This document shows positions 36,269 to 44,715 of a DNA stretch of 64,000 nt, in pieces. The DNA is from LMUY01 sp965276785 (GTDB lineage Bacteria > Pseudomonadota > Alphaproteobacteria > Acetobacterales > Acetobacteraceae), in the NCBI GenBank assembly GCA_965276785.1, contig OZ255629.1, forward strand, positions 2,108,001-2,172,000, written 5' to 3'. Position numbers and translations under genes: made by a program. Under the pieces are notes generated by a model, which had not been told where the DNA came from, searched no databases, and saw only the letters and a program-made list of their open reading frames with translations. Within the stretch, counting starts at the first letter, position 1, and every line of letters starts with the position of its first letter.

Positions 36269-38479
36269 TTGGGTAAACGCCCCGGTCACAATGTACGGCG
36301 CCATCTGACCGCCGCCTCCCACGCTCACCTTGGCTCCCTCCCGCGCGCAGCGTGGGGGCGCGCACTATGTCTGTTGCCGCTCGCAGGCGCGCTTGCCTGC
36401 TACTCGGCGACCGTCGCTCGAGACGCCCATCTCAGCGCCCCCGCCCCCACCGCTATCGTCACCGATCTGCATGGCACCTTCATAACCCAGGCCGGCCATG
36501 TCAGCACCCGTCCCGATGGCGGCCGGCAGGTGGAGTACGGCTACTGGTCTATCGCGCCGCCGGAGCGGGTGGTGCGGGCAACCATCGCCTTGGAGGACCG
36601 GCGGTTCTGGCGCCATCCCGGCGTAGACCCGTTGGCCGTGCTGCGAGCCATCTGGCAACATCTGCGCGGCGGGCATGGCTCGGGGGCGTCCACCTTGGCG
36701 ATGCAGGTCGCCCGCATGCAGCACCCGCGGCCCCGCACGCTGTGGGCCAAGGCGGTGGAGGCGGGCACGGCGCTGGCGCTCACCGCGCGCTATGGCCGCG
36801 ATGCGGTGCTGGCCCAGTACCTCAAACTGGCACCCTATGGCGAGGGCAGCCACGGCATCGCCCACGCCGCCGAGTGGTATTTCGACCGGCCAGCAGCGGA
36901 TTTGAGCTGGGCGCAAGCCGCCCTGCTCGCCGCCATCCCCCAGGCGCCCGGCGTGATGGCGCCGCGCCATGCCGGCCTCGCCCGCGCCAAGCGCCGCGCC
37001 GCCATGGCGCTGGCGGCCATGCACCTGCCGCCCGACACCCTGAAAGCAGCCTTACGCGACCTCGACCAAGTCACCGTGGCGCCCGCGCCGCACCGTCCAG
37101 CGGATCTGCAAGTCGTGCTGCGGCTGGAGCGGATGGCGCGAGCGGACGGCCGCACCCACATCCGCGCCACGCTCGACCTGCCGATGCAGCGCTGGGTGGC
37201 ACAACTCGCCGCCGCCCAGCTCGCCGCCTGGCGCCCGGCGGGGGCGCAACAAGTGGCGGTGATGGTGGTGCGCCGCGGCAGCCGCGCCGTGTTGGCCGAC
37301 GTCGCCTCCGCCGGCTACGGCAGCCGGCCGGCGGGCGCGGTCGACTTCAGCGCAATCCCGCGCTCGCCGGGCAGCACGCTCAAGCCGTTCCTCTACGCGC
37401 TCGCACTGGATCGCGGACTGATCGCGCCGCAGGACGTGTTGGCGGACGCGCCGGAAGGCGCCGCGGGCATCTCCAACGCCGACCACGACTTCCTGGGGCC
37501 GCTGCTGCCGCGTCAGGCCCTGGCCAACTCCCGCAACGTGCCCGCCGCCAACTTGCTGCGCCGCATCGGGGTGCAGGCCGGGTTCCGCTTCCTGCGCCGC
37601 CTCGGGCTGCACGAGCTGGATGGCCCGGCGGAGCGCTACGGCCTGGCCCTGGCGATCGGGGCCCTGCCGACCAGCCTGGACCGCCTGATGCGCGGTTACG
37701 CCACCCTGGCAGAAGACGGAATGGAGGACGATCTCGCCTGGTTCGCCGGCGCGCCGCGCGCGCCCCGCCGTGTGCTGTCGGCAGACTCGGCCCGGCTGAT
37801 TGCCGACTTCCTGAGCGATCCCTTGGCCCGGCTGCCCAGCTTCCCGCGCTACGGCTCGTCCGAGTTCCCAATGGCGGTGGCGCTGAAGACCGGCACCTCG
37901 CAGGGCTACCGCGACGCCTGGACGCTCGCCTGGTCGCACGAATACCTGGTCGGCGTCTGGATCGGCCGCGCCGATGCCGGGCCAATGACCCGCCTGTCCG
38001 GCGCGCGGGCGGCGGCGGGCCTGGCGCAGGCGGTGCTGCTGCGCCTGCACGGGCTGAACCGGAGCGACCTGGTGGCGGGGGGCTGGCAGGCACCGCTGGG
38101 CCGGCAGCGGGCCGAGCTCTGCACCGGGACCGGCGCCCTCGCCGCCCCCGGCTGCAACCAGCGGCTCACCGAATGGGTCGGCGGCCCAGCGCCCACCCCC
38201 AAGCCGCTTACGCCGCGCCTGGCGATCGTGTCGCCCGACCCAAACACCCATGTCTGGCGCAACCCGGAGGCGCCCCCCGCCGTGAACCGCCTGGTGCTGC
38301 GTGCCGCAGTGGACCCGCCGGTGCCGCAGATCGTCTGGCTGTTGGATGGCCAGCCCATCGCGCTGGCTGCACCCGGCGCGCCGCTATATTGGCCCATGAC
38401 GCCCGGCCGCCACCGCTTCCAAATCCGCCTGCCATTGCGCGACGACAGCTCCAGCCCGCTGAGCCTGGTAGTGGAGTAG
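36269..38479 (+). CDS. pbpC: Penicillin-binding protein 1C
   Basis: This 736-residue bifunctional peptidoglycan synthase is in the inner membrane, with its catalytic domains in the periplasm. It has a short cytoplasmic start and a membrane anchor (about 30-45). The GT51 transglycosylase has catalytic Glu109 (IALEDRRFWRHPGVD) and the PbpC-type GASTLAMQVARM. The transpeptidase has Ser369/Lys372 (SPGSTLKPF), SRN (421-423) and KTGTS (Lys540), and the C-terminal BiPBP_C domain begins after PLTPRLAIVSPDP. It starts at TTG with GGGGTGA upstream; no ATG is available before the anchor. Its place behind alpha-2-macroglobulin fits the known pairing for wall repair after outer-membrane breach. Confidence 0.95.
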   Translation: MGKRPGHNVRRHLTAASHAHLGSLPRAAWGRALCLLPLAGALACYSATVARDAHLSAPAPTAIVTDLHGTFITQAGHVSTRPDGGRQVEYGYWSIAPPERVVRATIALEDRRFWRHPGVDPLAVLRAIWQHLRGGHGSGASTLAMQVARMQHPRPRTLWAKAVEAGTALALTARYGRDAVLAQYLKLAPYGEGSHGIAHAAEWYFDRPAADLSWAQAALLAAIPQAPGVMAPRHAGLARAKRRAAMALAAMHLPPDTLKAALRDLDQVTVAPAPHRPADLQVVLRLERMARADGRTHIRATLDLPMQRWVAQLAAAQLAAWRPAGAQQVAVMVVRRGSRAVLADVASAGYGSRPAGAVDFSAIPRSPGSTLKPFLYALALDRGLIAPQDVLADAPEGAAGISNADHDFLGPLLPRQALANSRNVPAANLLRRIGVQAGFRFLRRLGLHELDGPAERYGLALAIGALPTSLDRLMRGYATLAEDGMEDDLAWFAGAPRAPRRVLSADSARLIADFLSDPLARLPSFPRYGSSEFPMAVALKTGTSQGYRDAWTLAWSHEYLVGVWIGRADAGPMTRLSGARAAAGLAQAVLLRLHGLNRSDLVAGGWQAPLGRQRAELCTGTGALAAPGCNQRLTEWVGGPAPTPKPLTPRLAIVSPDPNTHVWRNPEAPPAVNRLVLRAAVDPPVPQIVWLLDGQPIALAAPGAPLYWPMTPGRHRFQIRLPLRDDSSSPLSLVVE

Positions 38480-38481
38480 CC

Positions 38482-39780
38482 CTATCCCTCCGCCAACACC
38501 TCCCGGCTGGCACGCACGCGCTCGACCCGGCGGCCGTCCACCGACTGCACCTCGAACAGCCAGCCGGCGAACACCACCTTGTCGCCCACCCGCGGCACCC
38601 GGCGCAGCAGCGCCAGCAGCAGTCCCGCGGTGGTGTGATAGCTGCCTTCGGCCGGCAGGTCAGGCAAGGCCAGCCGGGATTTCAGCTCGTCCACCGGCAT
38701 CATGCCGTCCACCACCAGCGTACCGGGCAGGGTGGGCGCTTCGCCCGTGCTGTTGGGCCGCACGTCGCCCACATCGCCCACGATCGCCTCCAGCACGTCC
38801 GTGGCGGTGACCATGCCCTCGAAGCTGCCGTATTCGTCCATCACCAGCGCCAGCCCGAGGGCGTCCGGTTTCAGCCGCTCAAGAGCATCGAGCGCGGAGA
38901 TCGTGTCCGGCACCACCATCGGCTGGCGCATCGCGGCGGAGACCGAGAGCTCGCCGCCACCGAGCAGCCGGTCCAGGATGTCCTTCGCCTGCACCACGCC
39001 CACCACGTTGTCCACCGAGCCGTCGCACACCACGAACCGGCTATGGGGGGCGCCTTTCAGCGCGATCACGATATCGCGGCGGGAATGCGTGCGGTCGATA
39101 AAGGCGATCTCGTTGCGCGGCGTCATGATGGCGCGCACCGGCTTGTCCGCGAGCCGCAGCAGCCGCTCGATCATCTCCCGCTCGCCGGTTTCCAGCACCC
39201 CAGCCTGCGCCCCCTCGGCAAGCAGCGCCTTCAGTTCTTCCTCCGTCACCAGCGGCGAGTCCGCCCGGCTGCTGCCGAACAGGCGCAACACCAGGTTGGT
39301 GGACACGCCCAGCGCCCAGACGAACGGCCGCACGACGCGCGTGAGGGCCGCCAGCGGGCGAGCGATGCGGGCCGCTACCAGCTCGGGCCGGCGCAGCGCC
39401 AACTGCTTCGGCACCAGCTCGCCCAGCACCAAGGTGAGATATGTGGTCACCAGCACGGTGACCAGCAGCGCAAGCTCGGCCGCGAAGGGCTGCAGCAGCG
39501 GCACCGATTCAATCAACGGCTGCAGCCGCCGCGCCAGCCGGGCCGCCCCGAACGTGCCGGTGAGAATACCGACCAGCGTCATGCCCACCTGCACCGTCGG
39601 CAGGAAGCGCTGCGGGTCTTCGGAGAGAAACAGCGCCGTGCTGGCGCCGGGCAGCCGCTTGCGTTCCAGCACCATCAATCGGGCGCGGCGCACCGAGACC
39701 AAGGCGAGCTCGCTGAGTGCGAACAGCCCGTTGAGCAGGATCAGCAGCAGGGCGACGGCGACTTCGATGGCTGGGAGCAT
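38482..39780 (-). CDS. CNNM/CBS-domain membrane protein (TlyC/CorC family)
   Basis: This 432-residue protein has an N-terminal DUF21 (CNNM) transmembrane domain (MLPAIEVAVALLLILLNGLF, then LGELVPKQLALRRPE), a paired CBS domain (about 200-330, IMTPRNEIAFIDR and VVQAKDILDRL), and a CorC_HlyC C-terminal domain (ADLPAEGSYHTTAG-like region). Members are linked to Mg2+/Co2+ export or ion homeostasis; the old hemolysin label is poorly founded. ATG 39780 has AGGA about 8 nt upstream. A longer in-frame start is unlikely because it would run into the divergent gene. Confidence 0.92.
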   Translation of the reverse strand: MLPAIEVAVALLLILLNGLFALSELALVSVRRARLMVLERKRLPGASTALFLSEDPQRFLPTVQVGMTLVGILTGTFGAARLARRLQPLIESVPLLQPFAAELALLVTVLVTTYLTLVLGELVPKQLALRRPELVAARIARPLAALTRVVRPFVWALGVSTNLVLRLFGSSRADSPLVTEEELKALLAEGAQAGVLETGEREMIERLLRLADKPVRAIMTPRNEIAFIDRTHSRRDIVIALKGAPHSRFVVCDGSVDNVVGVVQAKDILDRLLGGGELSVSAAMRQPMVVPDTISALDALERLKPDALGLALVMDEYGSFEGMVTATDVLEAIVGDVGDVRPNSTGEAPTLPGTLVVDGMMPVDELKSRLALPDLPAEGSYHTTAGLLLALLRRVPRVGDKVVFAGWLFEVQSVDGRRVERVRASREVLAEG

Positions 39781-39880
39781 GGCCCATCCTATTACTGCCG
39801 GGCCTGTTACTGCCAGGCTGGACACGGCAAAGCCTCGGCAGAGGTGGGCAGGCGCGGATGGCAGTGGCAAGCTGCCCCGC

Positions 39881-40360
39881 ATGCAAAGACCCCTGCCCTT
39901 GCTCGCGCTCCTGCTCGGCGTTGCCGGGCTGATCCCATTCCTTGGCTGCGGATTGCTGGCGCTGCGCCCGGCGGGAGACCCGGTGGATAGCCGCGCAGTA
40001 GCGGCCCTGATCGCCTACGGGGCCGTCATCCTGGCCTTTTTGGGCGGGGTGCATTGGGGCTTTGCCTTGCCCGACCGGTCCACCCGGGGCGAGCGGCCGC
40101 GCTTGCTGCTGGGGGTGGTGCCGTCGCTGGCGGGCTGGCTGGCGCTGCTAATCTATATCGCCGAGGCGTCCAATGTGGCGCTGGGCGTGCTGGCTATCGG
40201 CTTCGTTGCCACAACGATCGTGGAGGCGCGAGCCACCCGGGCGGGACTGATGCCACGCGGCTACATGGCGATGCGCTACGGCTTGTCGGCCACGGTGGTG
40301 CTGGTTCTGTTGCTCGTGCTCATCCTGCGGGTGGTCGGAGGCCATATCGCACTCTGGTGA
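39881..40360 (+). CDS. DUF3429-like small membrane protein
   Basis: This 159-residue inner-membrane protein has about five hydrophobic segments (MQRPLPLLALLLGVAGLIPF, AYGAVILAFLGGVHWGFAL, and a C-terminal VLVLLLVLILRVVGGH). The FLGGVHWG motif is characteristic of the DUF3429 family, whose function is unknown. It is divergent from the CNNM gene with a 100-bp gap. A longer in-frame start exists but overlaps the divergent gene. Confidence 0.8.
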   Translation: MQRPLPLLALLLGVAGLIPFLGCGLLALRPAGDPVDSRAVAALIAYGAVILAFLGGVHWGFALPDRSTRGERPRLLLGVVPSLAGWLALLIYIAEASNVALGVLAIGFVATTIVEARATRAGLMPRGYMAMRYGLSATVVLVLLLVLILRVVGGHIALW

Positions 40361-40393
40361 GGGCCCCGATAACCAATCATTCATCTTTTCTCT

Positions 40394-40422
40394 TTTCTTA
40401 GACACTCGTTACAGCCTATGAT
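40394..40422 (+). promoter_or_regulatory. Possible promoter of the 73-residue protein gene
   Basis: TTTCTT (40394-40399) and TATGAT (40417-40422), 17 bp apart, lie in an AT-rich gap before the gene at 40447. The -35 match is weak. Confidence 0.35.
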
Positions 40423-40446
40423 GGTGTTCGTTAACAGGAGATTGTC

Positions 40447-40668
40447 ATGGCCGAGCCTGCCACCGCGCAAATCATCCCTTTCCCCCGCCGAGCCGCGCCG
40501 GCACCGCAGAAGCTGTCTAACGCGTTGACAAATCTGTCAGATGCCATGGCCGATCAACGGGCGGCAGTGGCCGCGTGGCGCAAGGCCGTCAAGGACCTAA
40601 GCACCCACATGCGGACGCTAAGCGACAATCTTGAAGCCGCCAAATACACCGCGCTCCGAAAGAATTAA
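40447..40668 (+). CDS. Small conserved-looking hypothetical protein, 73 residues
   Basis: This protein has a basic, Pro-rich start (MAEPATAQIIPFPRRAAPAP) followed by an amphipathic helix (LSNALTNLSDAMADQRAAVA and on through WRKAVKDLSTHM). It looks soluble and coiled-coil forming, and the family is not recognised. It has its own AT-rich promoter region and a clear AGGAG 6 nt before ATG, which supports a real gene. The IIPFPRR start is often seen in small alphaproteobacterial proteins. Confidence 0.7.
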   Translation: MAEPATAQIIPFPRRAAPAPQKLSNALTNLSDAMADQRAAVAAWRKAVKDLSTHMRTLSDNLEAAKYTALRKN

Positions 40669-40677
40669 CCACAGCCG

Positions 40678-41967
40678 TTAAGCCAGCGTTGCGCCAGCAA
40701 ACCCGCCTAGCACCCCGTTCGGCAAGCGCAGCCGGCGGTCTCGCGCGACGGCGAGGGCGGGGTCGGCGAGCCAAATCACTGTCTCGTCCAGCGCCGGCCG
40801 CCGCGCATGCAGCTCCAGGGCGAGGTCATAGTCGCCGGCGGCCACCCGGCGCTGCCACTCCGGGGCGTCCGGCGCCTCCGCTGCCAGCTCCACCGCGATC
40901 AACCCCAGCATGCGGGTCAGCGCCGCGGCCAGGCGGCCGCTCGCGCTGCCGGGCGGCAGCAGGAGGTGGAACTGGGCGCGCAGCCCATCGTCCCCGGGCC
41001 GCAGCCCGGCGGCTTGCAGTTGGGCCGCCGCCGCGCGTGGATCGTACCCTGGCGCATCGGCCGGAGCGGCACCGAACCCGTCCCACACCGCCCAAAGCAG
41101 CGCGTTACGATCGATCGCCGCCGCCAAAGCGAGGCGGACGGCGGCTTGGTCCAGCGGCGGGCGAAGCGGGTTGAGCCGCAGCAACGCCCAGCGCGGCAAG
41201 CCCGGCGGATCGGCCGCCTCCACCGTGAGCATTGGGTCCGCGCGCAATCGGGCGGCGGTGGCGCCGTCGATCAGCGTCTCCACCAGCAGGGCAGGCCGGC
41301 CGCGTTGCACCGCGGAGACCCGGCTGGCAAGGTCGGGCAGGATCGGGAATACCAATCCCGCGATCGCCGGCGCCGCATCGGCCGCCCGGCTCAGCCGCAG
41401 CCAACCATCGTAGCGGAACGGCCCGGTGCCGACTGGCTTCGTCAACGCCGGGTCCAGCCCCCACTGCGCAATCTCATGCACGTGCTGCGGCACGATGGCG
41501 GCGCAGAGCGCGTTCAGGCGGCGCAACAGCGGCTCGAATGGCTCCCGCAAGGTGACCAGAACGGTTTGCCGGTCCATCGCGGCGATGGCGGTCACCCGGG
41601 TCAGGTCGAGACCGTGGTTGCGCTCGCGATGCAGCCGGTCGAGCGAAAACACCACGTCGGCCGCCGTGATCGGGGAGCCGTCGTGCCACAGCAGGTTTGG
41701 TTGCAGCGTAAACTGGTAGCGCAGCCCGTCCGGCGACATCACCCAGCTGGCGAGGTCCGGCACCGCGTCGCCGGCAGCGTTCAGCCGGGTGAGGCCGCGA
41801 TAGAGGTTGCTCCCCACCAGCAGCGTGCCGAGGTGGTCGCCCACGCCGGGCACCAGCGCGGGCGGCGCCTCGGCCAGCGGGCACAGCAGCGTCTCGCCCG
41901 GCTCAGCGGCGCGGGCGGTCCAAGGGAGCAAGCTGCTCAGAATGACAGTGCGACGCGACAACCTCAT
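40678..41967 (-). CDS. Orphan peptide-type substrate-binding protein (SBP_bac_5)
   Basis: This 429-residue exported protein has a twin-arginine-like signal (MRLSRRTVILSSLLPWTARA). The body has SBP_bac_5 landmarks: LASWVMSPDGLRYQFTLQPN, LLWHDGSPITAADVVFSLDR, and PVGTGPFRYDG. It is short for the family (usually 500 or more), mainly in the C-terminal half. No permease or ATPase lies nearby, so it may serve a remote transporter or act as a sensor. ATG 41967 begins the signal peptide; an upstream in-frame start would overlap the divergent gene's leader. Confidence 0.85.
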   Translation of the reverse strand: MRLSRRTVILSSLLPWTARAAEPGETLLCPLAEAPPALVPGVGDHLGTLLVGSNLYRGLTRLNAAGDAVPDLASWVMSPDGLRYQFTLQPNLLWHDGSPITAADVVFSLDRLHRERNHGLDLTRVTAIAAMDRQTVLVTLREPFEPLLRRLNALCAAIVPQHVHEIAQWGLDPALTKPVGTGPFRYDGWLRLSRAADAAPAIAGLVFPILPDLASRVSAVQRGRPALLVETLIDGATAARLRADPMLTVEAADPPGLPRWALLRLNPLRPPLDQAAVRLALAAAIDRNALLWAVWDGFGAAPADAPGYDPRAAAAQLQAAGLRPGDDGLRAQFHLLLPPGSASGRLAAALTRMLGLIAVELAAEAPDAPEWQRRVAAGDYDLALELHARRPALDETVIWLADPALAVARDRRLRLPNGVLGGFAGATLA

Positions 41968-42040
41968 GGCCCGGATGCTACTCGGTTCCGCCCGGGGCCA
42001 AAACACACTACCGTCTGGCGGGCGATGGAGGGCATGACGC

Positions 42041-43072
42041 TTGAAGGCTTTTTGGGACCCGGCGCAACTCGCCCACACGCCGCGCTTCTTCCTGCAACGC
42101 GGCCAAGTCCGCCCGAACTACGAGACGCCGGCGCGAGCCGAATCGCTGCTAGCCGGGTGCCGCGCGTTGGGACTGGACGTAGCGGCGCCTCCACCGGCCG
42201 AGCGCGCCGCGCTGGAGGCGGTGCATGCCGCCGACTACCTCAGCTGGCTGGCGGGAGCCGTCGCGGAATGGGCCGCGCTGCCCGATGCCGGCCCCGAGGT
42301 GGTGGCCAACATGCACCCGGCGCCGGAAATGCTGGCCAGCATCGCTGGGCCGCCGCGCTCGACCATCGGGCGCGCCGGCTGGTACTCGGTCGACGCCGCC
42401 TGCCCGATTGGGGAGGGCAGCTGGCCCGCCATCGCGGCCGCCGCCGCCTGCGCGCTGGCCGCGGCCGATGAGGCGTCGCTCAGCCGCGACTGTTACGCGC
42501 TATGCCGGCCGCCGGGCCACCACGCCTATGCCGCCCGCGCCGGCGGCCATTGCTATCTGAACAACGCTGCGCTCGCGGTGGAGCGACTGCTGGCCAAGGG
42601 CGCGCGCCGGGTCGCGGTGTTGGACATCGACAGCCATCACGGCAACGGCACCCAAGGCCTATTCTGGGCACGCGACGACGTGCTGTTCACCTCGCTTCAC
42701 GGCGACCCGGCCGGCTATTACCCCTGGTATGTCGGTCACGCGGATGAGCTGGGCAGCGGTCCGGGGCTGGGCTTCAACCGCAACTTCCCGCTGGCCCAAG
42801 GCACCGACGATTTCGGCTGGCTGGCCGCGCTGGAGGCGGCGTTGCGCGCCATCGAGCGCTTCGGGGCCGACGCGCTTGTGGTGAGCCTGGGGTTCGACGC
42901 CTCGCGGGACGAGCCGTTGAACTTTCTAGCGGTGTCGCCGGACGGGTTCGCCCGTGCGGGGGCGGCGGTGGGCCGGTTGGCACTGCCAGCGGCGTTCATC
43001 CAGGAGGGCGGGTATGACACCGAGCGGCTCGGCTCACTGCTGCAGAGCTTCTTTGGCGGCTTTGCTGGATGA
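42041..43072 (+). CDS. Histone-deacetylase-like amidohydrolase (acetylpolyamine type)
   Basis: This 343-residue zinc enzyme of the HDAC/AcuC/AphA superfamily removes acetyl groups from amines, most often acetylpolyamines in bacteria. Active-site features are the His pair H160-H161 (PPGHHAYAARAGGHCYLNN), zinc ligands D197 and H199 (DIDSHHGNGT) and D286 (LGFDASRDE), and the QEGGYDTE loop. The start is TTG with GGAGGG upstream. Its stop overlaps the start of the ComM-like gene (ATGA), so the two are co-translated. The longer NYETPARAESLL opening matches the acetylpolyamine amidohydrolase branch. Confidence 0.92.
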   Translation: MKAFWDPAQLAHTPRFFLQRGQVRPNYETPARAESLLAGCRALGLDVAAPPPAERAALEAVHAADYLSWLAGAVAEWAALPDAGPEVVANMHPAPEMLASIAGPPRSTIGRAGWYSVDAACPIGEGSWPAIAAAAACALAAADEASLSRDCYALCRPPGHHAYAARAGGHCYLNNAALAVERLLAKGARRVAVLDIDSHHGNGTQGLFWARDDVLFTSLHGDPAGYYPWYVGHADELGSGPGLGFNRNFPLAQGTDDFGWLAALEAALRAIERFGADALVVSLGFDASRDEPLNFLAVSPDGFARAGAAVGRLALPAAFIQEGGYDTERLGSLLQSFFGGFAG

Positions 43073-44559
43073 GCCTTGCCCGCGTGCAGTCCTTCGCCTT
43101 TGCCGGCATCGAGGCTGTGAGCGTCGAAGTGCAGGTTCAGGTCTCCAGCGGCTTGCCCGCATTTCTGGTGGTGGGCCTGCCCGACAAGGCGGTGGGCGAA
43201 GCACGGGAGCGGGTGCGCGCGGCGCTCACCGCCATGGGCCTCGCTTTGCCGCCCCGCCGGGTGCTGATCAATCTCGCCCCGGCCGACCTGCTGAAGGAAG
43301 GCAGCCATTTCGACCTGCCGATCGCCCTAAGCGTGCTGGCGGCGATGGACGTACTGCCGCGCGAGGACCTGGCCGGGTTCGCCGCACTGGGCGAACTGTC
43401 GCTTGACGGCACGCTGAACCCGGTGGCCGGCGTGTTGCCGGCCGCGATCGGTGCCTCCGCGCGCGGCCTCGGCCTGATCTGCCCGGCGGCGCAAGGCGGC
43501 GAGGCGGCCTGGGCCGGGCAGATCGAGGTGCTGGCGCTGCCTGACCTGCTCTGCGCCGTAAACCATTTCCGCGGCACCCAGGTGTTGACCCCGCCCGAGC
43601 CCGCCGGCGTGGGCGAAACCGGGCGCGGGCCGGACCTGGCCGAAGTCAAAGGCATGGAGACCGCCAAGCGCGCCATCGAGGTCGCCGCCGCCGGCAGCCA
43701 CAACTTGCTCCTGATCGGACCCCCGGGCGCCGGCAAGTCCATGCTCGCCAGCCGGATCGCGGGATTGCTGCCGGACCTGACACCCGCCGAGGCACTGGAA
43801 GTGAGCACCATCCATTCCGTCGCCGGCATGCTGGAGGGCGGCCGGCTGGTGATGCGCCCGCCTTATCGCGAGCCGCATCATTCGGCCAGCCCGGCGGCGC
43901 TCACCGGCGGCGGCCAGCGCGCGCGGCCCGGCGAGGTAAGCCTGGCGCATCGGGGCGTGTTGTTCCTGGACGAGTTGCCCGAGTTCCCGCGTGCTTCGCT
44001 GGAGACGCTGCGCCAGCCGATCGAGTCCGGCCGCACCACGGTGGCACGGGCGAGCGCGCACATCACCTACCCGGCCCGGTTTCAGCTCATCGCGGCGATG
44101 AACCCCTGCCGCTGCGGCCATCTGGGCGACGCCGCGCGCGAATGCGGCCGCGCGCCGCGCTGCGGCGAGGACTACCTCAACCGGATTAGCGGCCCCTTGC
44201 TCGACCGCATCGACATGACGATTGCGGTGCAGCCGATCGCCCCCACCGAACTCAGCCGCGCGCCGGCGGGTGAGCCGAGCGCGGCCGTCGCACGCCGGGT
44301 CGCTGCCGCCCGGCAGTCGCAGCGGAACCGGGGCGGGTTGAACGCCGAAGCAGACGCGGCTGCCATTATGCTGGAGCCAGAGGCGCGGACGCTGGCGGAG
44401 ACGGCCGCGGACAAATTGCGGCTCTCGGCGCGCGGATTCACGCGAGTGTTGCGGGTGGCGCGCACCATCGCCGACCTGGCGGCCGCGCCCACGGTCCGCC
44501 GGGTGGACGTGGCGGAAGCACTGGCGTTCCGGCACCGCTTGCCGGGACGGTCTGGGTAG
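43069..44559 (+). CDS. comM: YifB/ComM-family Mg-chelatase-like AAA+ ATPase
   Basis: This 496-residue protein has an N-terminal LonC-like domain (about 20-170, VGLPDKAVGEARERVRAAL), a Mg-chelatase-type AAA+ core with Walker A GPPGAGKS (217-224) and Walker B GVLFLDELPEF, and a C-terminal helical domain. The zinc-finger-like CRCGHLGDAARECGRAPRCG is present, as in ComM. ComM is a hexameric helicase that promotes branch migration during natural transformation. Its start overlaps the HDAC-like gene, an unusual partner. The family role is known; competence in this organism is not shown. Confidence 0.93.
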   Translation: MSLARVQSFAFAGIEAVSVEVQVQVSSGLPAFLVVGLPDKAVGEARERVRAALTAMGLALPPRRVLINLAPADLLKEGSHFDLPIALSVLAAMDVLPREDLAGFAALGELSLDGTLNPVAGVLPAAIGASARGLGLICPAAQGGEAAWAGQIEVLALPDLLCAVNHFRGTQVLTPPEPAGVGETGRGPDLAEVKGMETAKRAIEVAAAGSHNLLLIGPPGAGKSMLASRIAGLLPDLTPAEALEVSTIHSVAGMLEGGRLVMRPPYREPHHSASPAALTGGGQRARPGEVSLAHRGVLFLDELPEFPRASLETLRQPIESGRTTVARASAHITYPARFQLIAAMNPCRCGHLGDAARECGRAPRCGEDYLNRISGPLLDRIDMTIAVQPIAPTELSRAPAGEPSAAVARRVAAARQSQRNRGGLNAEADAAAIMLEPEARTLAETAADKLRLSARGFTRVLRVARTIADLAAAPTVRRVDVAEALAFRHRLPGRSG

Positions 44560-44715
44560 GGTGTGTTGAGATTCTTTATTCGCACGGCGCACGCTAAAAC
44601 GGTCTGGCGCGAAGACGGCCCAGCGGCAAAGACGTTTTTGGAAGCGGGGCAAACCTCCTCCATCCAACTGCCAGGAGTGAACGGCAGCAGCCCGTCTTCC
44701 CGCTGGCGCCCGCGT

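Noticed and set aside
35462..36328. Long open frame on the minus strand opposite the 207-residue hypothetical gene
   Set aside because: The translation is rich in Gly/Gln/His/Arg without domain signals, as expected for the antisense of a high-GC gene, and it would overlap the ends of both flanking genes.
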